A stretch of DNA of 64,000 nt, taken from assembly GCF_000737595.1 (NCBI RefSeq), contig NZ_CP006271.1, forward strand, positions 2,418,001 to 2,482,000, given 5' to 3'. Shown here piece after piece: positions 57,387-64,000 of the stretch (positions within the stretch are counted from its first letter, which is position 1; each line of letters opens with the position of its first letter). The position numbers and the translations under genes were made by a program. The stretch is from Synechococcus sp. KORDI-52. Lineage in GTDB: Bacteria; Cyanobacteriota; Cyanobacteriia; PCC-6307; Cyanobiaceae. The notes under the pieces are model-generated. The model had not been told where the DNA came from and did no database searches. It worked only from the letters and a program-made list of their open reading frames with translations.

Positions 57387-58370
57387 TCATTGCGCCGCCA
57401 TCGGCAGGGAGAGAAGTTGCATCACCTGGTGAGCAAAGCCTGAGGCCAGATCCGTCCGGCTGAGGATGAGCAGCAGGCACAGACCAAACAGATACAGGAT
57501 CGACCAACGGAACAGAGCCTTGGCATTCACAAGGCTGTCGGGATCCAGGGACAGCCGACCGACAAGCTGCAGCAGGCGACCGTTGTAGGGCAGCAGCATC
57601 AGTCCATAGAAAACTCCACCAGAAGGCAAGGCGAACACACCCAAACCGCTTAGCAGGACGGTGATCCAGCCGTAGGTCTTGATCGCCCGTGCCGTCACCA
57701 CAGGCCCCTTTACCACGGGCAGCATCGGGATCCCAACAGCGCGATAGTCCTCACGCAACAACAGGGCCAAAGCCCAGAAATGGGCTGGCGTCCAAACCAT
57801 CACCAAAGAGAACAGCCACCAGCCCCCGAGGCCAACATGGCCCGTGGCGGCGGCCGCCCCAACGAGGGGCGGAATGGCCCCGGCAACCCCACCGATGACG
57901 ATGTTCTGGGACGTACGCGGCTTGAGCAGGGCTGTGTAGAGCAGCACGTAACTGCAGAGGCCGAGCAGGGACAATCCGGCAGCGAGACAGTTCACGCCGC
58001 TCACCAGAAGCATCGCCGCGGCCAGGGTGCAGGCGATGGCGCCGATGAACGCACTGGTGGGCGACAGCCGACCGGAGGGGAGGGCCCGACCGCTGGTGCG
58101 GGCCATCCGGCCATCGAGATCCTGCTCCCACAGGCAGTTCAGAACACCTGCAGCAGCCGAAGCAAGGGCCCCACCCCCCAGGGTGCAGACAAGCCTCGGC
58201 GATGAGAGGGGCCAGCCTTCACTCAGGGCCATTCCCCCAAGGGTGGTGGCCAGCAGCAGAGGGATCAGGCGGGGTTTGGCGACTTCCAGCCAGGCCGGAA
58301 GTTTCACCCGCTTGCGGGAAGGAACCACCTCCTCACGGGTCGGACGGACGGTTGCAGTGAGTTCAGCCAT
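57387..58370 (-). CDS. ctaB: Protoheme IX farnesyltransferase
   Basis: Makes heme O from heme B and farnesyl diphosphate. About nine helices, UbiA-type Asp motif [23 protein letters not shown] and [15 protein letters not shown] at 58370. It overlaps the end of ctaA by 8 bases, which makes heme A from this product. Confidence 0.9.
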   Translation of the reverse strand: MAELTATVRPTREEVVPSRKRVKLPAWLEVAKPRLIPLLLATTLGGMALSEGWPLSSPRLVCTLGGGALASAAAGVLNCLWEQDLDGRMARTSGRALPSGRLSPTSAFIGAIACTLAAAMLLVSGVNCLAAGLSLLGLCSYVLLYTALLKPRTSQNIVIGGVAGAIPPLVGAAAATGHVGLGGWWLFSLVMVWTPAHFWALALLLREDYRAVGIPMLPVVKGPVVTARAIKTYGWITVLLSGLGVFALPSGGVFYGLMLLPYNGRLLQLVGRLSLDPDSLVNAKALFRWSILYLFGLCLLLILSRTDLASGFAHQVMQLLSLPMAAQ

Positions 58371-59289
58371 GACAGGCCTCCAACGAGGTGTCGTCGAGGA
58401 CGACGGAACAGGACGGCGAGGGGAGGTCCGGCGAGCGGACCAGAAGTGCAGACAGCAGAGCGATCAGCAGGGCAGCCACGAGCTGATGCGCCACGGTCAC
58501 CGCGGGTTGCGACAAACCAAGACGAAGCGTGAGAACGCCAAGGGCCACCTGCACCAGCACCAAGAGCACGGCCCCAGCCAGCCAGGGCCACTGCTGGCGA
58601 GCCCAACCACCCGCCAGAAGTGCTGCCCCGGCGAAAGCCAACACAACAACGACCACAGGCATCGCCGTGACGCGATGGGAGAGCACAAGCTGGCAGGCCT
58701 CTCCCCCAGCAAGACAACGCTGGCCTGCCCATGCCGTGGCCATGCGCCCACCGAGCAGGCACTGCACAAAGACCGACAACAGGCCAAGCAGTGCAGCGCT
58801 ACGCCACCAGAGCGGAGCCACCACTGAAGCTGGATGAAGCAAGCGTTGGGTCAGCCCACTCAGGAGCGCCACAAGGGTGAGAGCCAGGGCCAAATGAGCT
58901 GTCACCACACCCGAAGGGAGTAGCTGGGTCACCGTCAAAGCGCCCAGACCTCCCTGCATGGCCACAAGGACCATCAGAGCGATGGCCAGCCAGGGCAGCC
59001 ATCGCGGCAGCTGGCGCCGCTGGAGTGTCGTCGTCACAGCCATCACCACAAGGGCGATACCGATAACGAAAGCGTCGAGACGGTGAAACCACTCGAGAAA
59101 CACCTGAACATTCATCTGGCGGCCCGGAAGAAACGAGCCGAAGCACAAGGGCCAGTCGGGACAAGCCAAGCCGGCCTCCATGACCCGGGTCGCTCCTCCA
59201 ATCACCACCAGAGCGATCACGGCAACCACAAGGTGCGCAGATAACAACCCGAGACGTCGACGCAATGTCGACATTGAGGAAAGCGTCAT
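58363..59289 (-). CDS. ctaA: Heme A synthase
   Basis: Converts heme O to heme A for cytochrome oxidase. About eight helices with conserved histidines ([47 protein letters not shown]). ATG at 59289, or five codons later. It is first in the heme A branch, divergent from the ctaC-ctaD-ctaE cluster. Confidence 0.9.
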   Translation of the reverse strand: MTLSSMSTLRRRLGLLSAHLVVAVIALVVIGGATRVMEAGLACPDWPLCFGSFLPGRQMNVQVFLEWFHRLDAFVIGIALVVMAVTTTLQRRQLPRWLPWLAIALMVLVAMQGGLGALTVTQLLPSGVVTAHLALALTLVALLSGLTQRLLHPASVVAPLWWRSAALLGLLSVFVQCLLGGRMATAWAGQRCLAGGEACQLVLSHRVTAMPVVVVVLAFAGAALLAGGWARQQWPWLAGAVLLVLVQVALGVLTLRLGLSQPAVTVAHQLVAALLIALLSALLVRSPDLPSPSCSVVLDDTSLEACHG

Positions 59290-59491
59290 CGAACAAGCTC
59301 CATCCGATGCAACCCAGAAGGGATTGCTCGGACCGTAGCGATGCAGAACATGACGTCAGCATGTGTGGACGACTGCAACACAAAAGAGGCGAAAATCGTC
59401 CTCTTTCCCTGACAGAAATAAGGCCTTAACAATCACTTCATGGAGAACCGCAGTCAGGCCCATACGATGTTGAAAACCTGGGATTGATCTG
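59290..59491. promoter_or_regulatory. Divergent region between ctaA and ctaC
   Basis: No ORF is supported. It must carry the start signals of both cta operons. A short hairpin (59383-59389 with 59400-59406) was seen but has no T tract and is not called as a terminator. No clear NtcA or Fur box was found. Confidence 0.5.
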
Positions 59492-60322
59492 GTGCAGATC
59501 CCATCCGCCATTCTCACGCTGGTGATCGGGATGGTTCTTGCTCTGGGCGGCCTTTGGATCGGCCAGAACATCAACCTCCTACCCATCGATGCGAGCGCCA
59601 ACGCGCCAATTTACGACGAGCTTTTTAAGGTTCTATTCACAATCGGCAGCATTCTGTTTGTTGGAATTGTTGGACTTCTCGTCTTCAGCTTGATTCGCTT
59701 TCGGCGACGCAGCGGTCAGCTCGGCGACGGCCTGGCCATTGAGGGAAATCTTCCACTGGAGATTTTTTGGACAGCAGTTCCCGCCATCGTGGTGCTGTTC
59801 GTTGGTCTCTACAGCTACGACATTTATGACCGCATGGGTGGCATGGTGCCTCTGGCCCATGACCACATGGGCGAAGCCCACGAAGAACAGATCTGGGGAG
59901 GCATCAGCTCAGGATCGATTGAAGCGCAGGCAGCAACAAATGCTCTACCCATTGAAGTAACAGCAATGCAATTTGCCTTCCTCTTTCATTACCCAGATGG
60001 AGATATCACATCAGGTGAACTACATGTTCCAGCCGACCGGCCGATCACCCTGCGCATGGAGGCCAAAGATGTGATTCACGCCTTCTGGGTTCCTGAATTC
60101 CGTCTGAAACAGGATGTGATTCCTGGTCAACCGACCCAGCTGAGCTTCACCCCAACTCGCACCGGCCGCTATCCGATCGTCTGCGCCGAACTCTGCGGTC
60201 CTTACCACGGCGGCATGCGTTCCACCGTCGTCGTGGAACGCCCCGATGACTGGGAGAACTGGTACAGGGATAACGCCAAATCAGCTCCTGAAGACGAAAT
60301 GCTCCCCATCGCGAACGCCTGA
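59492..60322 (+). CDS. ctaC: Cytochrome c oxidase subunit II
   Basis: Carries the CuA site that takes electrons from cytochrome c or plastocyanin. Two N-terminal helices, then the cupredoxin domain with CAELCGPYHGGM: Cys 231 and 235, His 239 and Met 242, plus the conserved Glu-233. GTG start. First gene of ctaC-D-E. Confidence 0.95.
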   Translation: MQIPSAILTLVIGMVLALGGLWIGQNINLLPIDASANAPIYDELFKVLFTIGSILFVGIVGLLVFSLIRFRRRSGQLGDGLAIEGNLPLEIFWTAVPAIVVLFVGLYSYDIYDRMGGMVPLAHDHMGEAHEEQIWGGISSGSIEAQAATNALPIEVTAMQFAFLFHYPDGDITSGELHVPADRPITLRMEAKDVIHAFWVPEFRLKQDVIPGQPTQLSFTPTRTGRYPIVCAELCGPYHGGMRSTVVVERPDDWENWYRDNAKSAPEDEMLPIANA

Positions 60323-60323
60323 C

Positions 60324-61991
60324 ATGACCATCAGCTTGCCCCCGGAAACATCCAGCCCTCCACGGCTGCAGCCCAGCGGCTGGTTGCGGTATTTCAGCTT
60401 CAGCGTTGATCACAAGGTGATCGGGCTGCAGTACCTCGTCTGTGGCTTTCTCTTCTATCTCGTTGGTGGAGCACTGGCCGGTGCCATCCGAACGGAACTC
60501 ACCAGTCCCGTGTCCGACTTCATGGCACGGGATGTTTACAACCAGGTGCTGACCCTCCACGGCACAGTGATGATCTTTCTCTGGATCGTCCCGGTTGTGA
60601 ATGGTGCCTTTGGGAACTATCTGATTCCCTTCTATGTGGGCGCCAGAGACATGGCATTCCCTCGACTCAATGCCGTTGCGTTCTGGTTGATTCCTCCAGC
60701 TGGATTAATGCTGATCACCAGCTATTTCCTCACGGGTGCTGCGCAATCAGGCTGGACCGCCTACCCACCCCTCAGCATCACCACACCAGCCACTGGTCAA
60801 ATCATCTGGATTCTGAGCGTACTTCTTCTGGGTGGGAGTTCAATCTTCGGAGGCATCAATTTCATCGCCACCATTCTCAAGCTGCGACGCCCCGGCCTGA
60901 AGTTGATGCAGCTGCCCATGTATTGCTGGGCCATGCTGGGCACCAGCATTCTTGTGGTTCTCTCAACACCCGTTCTGGCCGGAACATTGGTGTTGCTGAG
61001 TTTCGACATCGTTGCTCATACGGGCTTCTTCAATCCCAACCTCGGGGGCAATGTGGTGGTCTACCAGCATCTGTTCTGGTTCTATTCCCACCCGGCCGTT
61101 TACATCATGGTGTTGCCGGCCTTTGGCTTGGTGAGCGAAATCCTGCCGGTCCACGCCCGCAAGCCGCTGTTCGGCTACGTAACGATGGTGTATTCGATCA
61201 TGGCCATCGTTGTGTTGGGCCTGATTGTGTGGGCGCACCACATGTTCACCAGCGGGACACCTCCCTGGATGCGCCTGTTCTTCACCATTGCGACCGCATT
61301 CATCGCCGTTCCCACCGGCATCAAATTCTTCAACTGGTTGGCAACACTCTGGGGCGGACGCATCAGCCTCAACAGCGCCATGCTGTTTTCCTGCGGCTTC
61401 ATTGTGAACTTCGTGCTCGGAGGCATCACAGGGGTCGCCTTGGCGCAGGTGCCGTTCGACATCCATGTGCACGACACCTACTTCGTCGTCGCCCACTTCC
61501 ACTACATCGTCTTCGGTGGATCTGTGTTCGTGATCTTCGCCTCGATCTACCACTGGTATCCCAAGTTCACCGGCCGGATGCTCAACGAAGATCTCGGCCG
61601 CCTGCACTGTGCCCTCACGTTCATCGGCTTCAACCTGTGCTTCGGCCCCCAGCACTGGCTGGGCCTCAATGGGATGCCGCGACGCGTTGCTGAATACGAC
61701 CCCCAATTCACGCTGATCAATCAGATCAGCTCCGTCGGAGCCCTGCTGATGGCCATCAGCACTCTGCCCTTCCTATGGAATGTGATCCACAGCGCCATCA
61801 GCGGCCCAGTCGCAGGCGACAACCCCTGGAGAGCACTGACGCCCGAATGGCTGACCAGTTCTCCGCCACCGGTCGAAAACTGGATTGGTGAGGCCCCTCT
61901 GGTGGAGGAGCCCTATGGCTACGGCGTCCCACCGGACGAGTTGGACCTGACCGCAGCCAGCGGTCGTGATCTCTGGAGCAGCGGCAAATGA
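60324..61991 (+). CDS. ctaD: Cytochrome c oxidase subunit I
   Basis: Catalytic subunit with heme a, heme a3 and CuB. About 12 helices; LHGTVMIFLW, WFYSHPAVYIMVLP, WAHHMFTSG and HDTYFVVAHFHYI supply the heme and copper histidines. The 555 residues are normal. ATG at 60324, one base after ctaC's stop. It overlaps ctaE by 4 bases. Confidence 0.95.
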   Translation: MTISLPPETSSPPRLQPSGWLRYFSFSVDHKVIGLQYLVCGFLFYLVGGALAGAIRTELTSPVSDFMARDVYNQVLTLHGTVMIFLWIVPVVNGAFGNYLIPFYVGARDMAFPRLNAVAFWLIPPAGLMLITSYFLTGAAQSGWTAYPPLSITTPATGQIIWILSVLLLGGSSIFGGINFIATILKLRRPGLKLMQLPMYCWAMLGTSILVVLSTPVLAGTLVLLSFDIVAHTGFFNPNLGGNVVVYQHLFWFYSHPAVYIMVLPAFGLVSEILPVHARKPLFGYVTMVYSIMAIVVLGLIVWAHHMFTSGTPPWMRLFFTIATAFIAVPTGIKFFNWLATLWGGRISLNSAMLFSCGFIVNFVLGGITGVALAQVPFDIHVHDTYFVVAHFHYIVFGGSVFVIFASIYHWYPKFTGRMLNEDLGRLHCALTFIGFNLCFGPQHWLGLNGMPRRVAEYDPQFTLINQISSVGALLMAISTLPFLWNVIHSAISGPVAGDNPWRALTPEWLTSSPPPVENWIGEAPLVEEPYGYGVPPDELDLTAASGRDLWSSGK

Positions 61992-62587
61992 CCACAACAG
62001 TTCCCACGAAGGATCAGGACCACAGCCATGGGGACCATGCCGAGCATCCCGATCACCGCATGTTCGGTCTGGCCACATTTCTTGTGGCGGACGCCATGAC
62101 CTTCGCCGGCTTCTTTGCCGCATACCTCACCTTCAAAGCGGTGAACCCCCTGCCTGATGGAGCCATCTACGAACTGGAGCTGCCCCTCCCCATCCTGAAC
62201 ACCATTCTGCTTCTGGTGAGCAGTGCCACCTTCCACAGTGCCGGCCAGGCGATCCGACAGGACGACCACGGTCGCTGTCGACGCTGGCTGTTGATCACAG
62301 CGTTCCTCGGCCTGGCCTTTCTGGTGAGTCAGATGGTGGAGTATTTCACGCTTCCCTTCGGCCTCACCGACAACCTCTACGCCAGCACCTTCTTCGCCGC
62401 CACGGGATTTCACGGCCTCCACGTCACCCTCGGCGCCCTGATGATCTTGATCGTCTGGTGGCAGACGAGGCAGCCGCAGGGTCGTGTAACTGCAACCGAC
62501 CACTTCCCTCTGGAAGCAGCTGAGTTGTATTGGCACTTCGTGGATGGGATCTGGGTGATTCTGTTTGTGATCCTTTATCTGCTCTGA
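61988..62587 (+). CDS. ctaE: Cytochrome c oxidase subunit III
   Basis: The 199-residue protein has five helices with conserved ATGFHGLHVTLGA and the terminal WHFVDGIWVILFVILYLL. ATG overlaps the ctaD stop as ATGA. Confidence 0.95.
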   Translation: MTTTVPTKDQDHSHGDHAEHPDHRMFGLATFLVADAMTFAGFFAAYLTFKAVNPLPDGAIYELELPLPILNTILLLVSSATFHSAGQAIRQDDHGRCRRWLLITAFLGLAFLVSQMVEYFTLPFGLTDNLYASTFFAATGFHGLHVTLGALMILIVWWQTRQPQGRVTATDHFPLEAAELYWHFVDGIWVILFVILYLL

Positions 62588-62641
62588 TCCCTTGCCTTGA
62601 TTGGCGAGCGTGGTCAGAATTCAGTTGAATTAAATCTTGAA

Positions 62642-63016
62642 ATGCTGGTCGGCAAGGAACTGCTGGACAAGGCCAGGTCGCTCAGCAACCGACCGGAAGA
62701 TGACATCGCCCGTGGCTGTGGCTACGTCGGTCCGAGCGGTCGTTTGCTGAAAAAGAGTTTTTATCGGGCCCTTGTGGAGGCCAAAGCAGCCGATCAAGGG
62801 TGGCAACTGCCAACAAAAAGCAGCAGCAGCTCCTCCGGCGGCAGCCGGGGTCGCCAGGCCGAATTCCGAACCCGTGTGCATGGCAACGGCAACCTGCTAA
62901 TCGGCCACGCCTACACCCGTCGGCTCGGCCTTGAACCTGGCCAGGAGTTCAAGATCGAGCTCCAGCGGGACTCCGGGATGATCGTTCTTCAGCAGATGGA
63001 TCAAGACCAGCCATGA
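62642..63016 (+). CDS. AbrB-type transcriptional regulator (cyAbrB)
   Basis: The 124-residue protein is of the cyanobacterial AbrB type: a helical N-terminus (EDDIARGCGYVG), a Ser-Gly-rich linker, then a C-terminal AbrB fold (EFRTRVHGNGNLLIGHAYTRRLGLEPGQEFKIEL). Such regulators link carbon-nitrogen balance and stress in cyanobacteria. ATG at 62642; an earlier start is possible. It converges on ribE. Confidence 0.8.
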   Translation: MLVGKELLDKARSLSNRPEDDIARGCGYVGPSGRLLKKSFYRALVEAKAADQGWQLPTKSSSSSSGGSRGRQAEFRTRVHGNGNLLIGHAYTRRLGLEPGQEFKIELQRDSGMIVLQQMDQDQP

Positions 63017-63654
63017 GCAGCCAGCCAGATTGCTGAGAGATCCTCATCCTTGTTTCGGGCATCAGCAGCCGTAGCGTCCAGCAAACGCTCGGCGTAACGG
63101 GCCAGTTGATCGGCCTCCAGGTTCACGGTGTCCCCGACAGCCAGATGCCTCAGGGTCGTCGCCTCCCAGGTGTGGGGGATGACCGCGAGCCTGAACGTCG
63201 TTCCATCGGCTGAGCACTCGGCCACCGTGAGGCTGATCCCATCCACCGCGATACTGGCCTTCTCACAGACATAACGACCGAATCGGGCTTCCGACCAGCG
63301 GATCGACAGCGACCAGGAGTGGGGGAGGGTTTCCAGGTGAGTGATTTCACCGGTGGCATCCACATGACCGCTCACCAGATGACCACCCAGACGGTCGCTC
63401 AGCCGAAGCGCTGGCTCGAGGTTCACCGCTCCACCACGGTCCGCTTTGCGTCCCAACGTGGTGCGGCGCAGGGTTTCCTCGCTCACATCGGCGCGGAAGC
63501 CATCCGCCATCAGCTCTGCCGCCGTGAGGCAAACGCCATCCACGGCCACGCTGTCGCCCAGGGCCAGGGGAGCAAAGGGAGCACAGCCCCAAACAACCAC
63601 CGCGCCGGCGCGTCGCTCGATTCTTCCCACTGACTGCACCAGCCCCGTGAACAT
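63001..63654 (-). CDS. ribE: Riboflavin synthase, alpha chain
   Basis: Dismutates two lumazines to riboflavin. The 217-residue protein starts MFTGLVQSVGRIE and shows the two tandem lumazine-binding barrels (DSVAVDGVCLTAAEL and KASIAVDGISLTVAEC). ATG at 63654. It diverges from the last gene over 49 bp. Confidence 0.95.
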   Translation of the reverse strand: MFTGLVQSVGRIERRAGAVVVWGCAPFAPLALGDSVAVDGVCLTAAELMADGFRADVSEETLRRTTLGRKADRGGAVNLEPALRLSDRLGGHLVSGHVDATGEITHLETLPHSWSLSIRWSEARFGRYVCEKASIAVDGISLTVAECSADGTTFRLAVIPHTWEATTLRHLAVGDTVNLEADQLARYAERLLDATAADARNKDEDLSAIWLAAHGWS

Positions 63655-63703
63655 CGTTCGCAGCGACTCTCTGCCCATAATCGGATAGAGCTGCGCCGCC
63701 GAC

Positions 63704-64000
63704 ATGGTCAAAATGAGCGTCGCCGGAATCGCCCTCGATGCCGCCAGCCGCACACCCATGGTTCTGCTGCGGGATCCAAGTGGCCGACGTCAGGTCCCGA
63801 TCTGGATCGATCAGGCGCAAGCCCACAACATCATGGCCGGACTGCAGGGGGGGGCACCACCACGCCCCCTCAGCCATGACCTGATGGCAGCACTGTTGGT
63901 GGCTGGGGGGCTCGAACTGGAGCGTGTGATCGTCCACGCCATTGAAGACAGCACCTTTCATGCGGTCTTGAAACTGCGACCCGATCAGGACGAAGCCAAG
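63704..64000 (+). CDS. Bifunctional-nuclease-domain (DUF151) protein, cut by the window end
   Basis: Only the first 99 codons are in the window. MVKMSVAGIALDAASRTPMVLLRDPSGRRQVPIWIDQAQAH and the PRPLSHDLM segment match the DUF151 family, reported as a bifunctional nuclease in plants and found across cyanobacteria. ATG at 63704 or three codons later. Substrate and role are unknown here. Confidence 0.8.
   Translation, partial: MVKMSVAGIALDAASRTPMVLLRDPSGRRQVPIWIDQAQAHNIMAGLQGGAPPRPLSHDLMAALLVAGGLELERVIVHAIEDSTFHAVLKLRPDQDEAK

Noticed and set aside
59383-59406. Hairpin upstream of ctaC
   Set aside because: No T tract on either strand, so not called a terminator.

Overview
The window looks like part of the chromosome of a marine picocyanobacterium of the Synechococcus type. 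It carries photosystem I genes psaF-psaJ, the cytochrome b6f genes petC-petA, an aa3-type cytochrome oxidase cluster, a high-light-inducible (HLIP) gene, a cyAbrB-type regulator, glycolate oxidase glcD, glutamate-1-semialdehyde aminomutase hemL and several cyanobacterial families of unknown function. Genes are tightly packed, mostly GC-rich, often start with GTG or TTG, and often overlap. No insertion sequence, prophage, rRNA operon or CRISPR array was seen. The organism assignment is inferred from gene content, not from a database search.

Layout. 1-4300: end of a PhyH-like dioxygenase, inorganic pyrophosphatase, M32 carboxypeptidase, a DCC-type thiol oxidoreductase and a YjbQ-family protein. 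4300-6190: a relatively AT-rich stretch with a perfect Fur-like palindrome, a promoter and a candidate small RNA with its own terminator, followed by small or unknown ORFs. 6190-10680: pterin dehydratase, a CobW metallochaperone and the divergent FutC/FutB-type ferric-iron transporter genes. 10650-15050: a five-gene minus-strand operon joined mainly by overlapping stop/start codons (unknown protein, stand-alone M41-like protease, LarC, flippase-like membrane protein, exported phosphoesterase). 15100-20000: TPR protein, exonuclease III, glcD, hemL. 20000-23250: nucleoside-salvage genes (cytidine deaminase, deoxyribosyltransferase, phosphoribosyltransferase) and a glycosyltransferase. 23450-29600: YajQ, MAPEG, DprA-like and DRTGG-domain proteins, an EbsA-like protein, a dehydrogenase, map, rplS, tRNA-Trp and tRNA-Asp. 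29600-35480: gltX, an antiporter operon with wecB, and pilT. 35480-43570: an HLIP gene, tsaD, psaFJ, gmk, rqcH, tatC, petCA and lgt. 43560-52400: cobM, tRNA-Val, a RodZ-like protein, ppx, ubiA, an S66 carboxypeptidase, ispD, a GT9-like protein, a two-TM potassium channel and fabG. 52500-64000: a groEL without groES, nanE, an acidic repeat protein, an ABC exporter, ctaB-ctaA facing ctaC-ctaD-ctaE, a cyAbrB regulator, riboflavin synthase and the start of a bifunctional-nuclease-domain gene.

The genes mainly serve photosynthetic and respiratory electron transport, tetrapyrrole, heme and cobalamin synthesis, iron uptake, translation and RNA maintenance, and envelope biogenesis. The most distinctive signal is the candidate Fur-controlled RNA of about 70 nt at 4469-4538. 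Its layout (Fur box over the -10, 5' hairpin, short linker, terminator) resembles the iron-stress RNA IsaR1. Other points of interest are a strong terminator hairpin inside the start of lgt, the five-gene coupled operon around an ATPase-less FtsH-type protease domain, and eight tail-to-tail gene pairs whose coding ends overlap.
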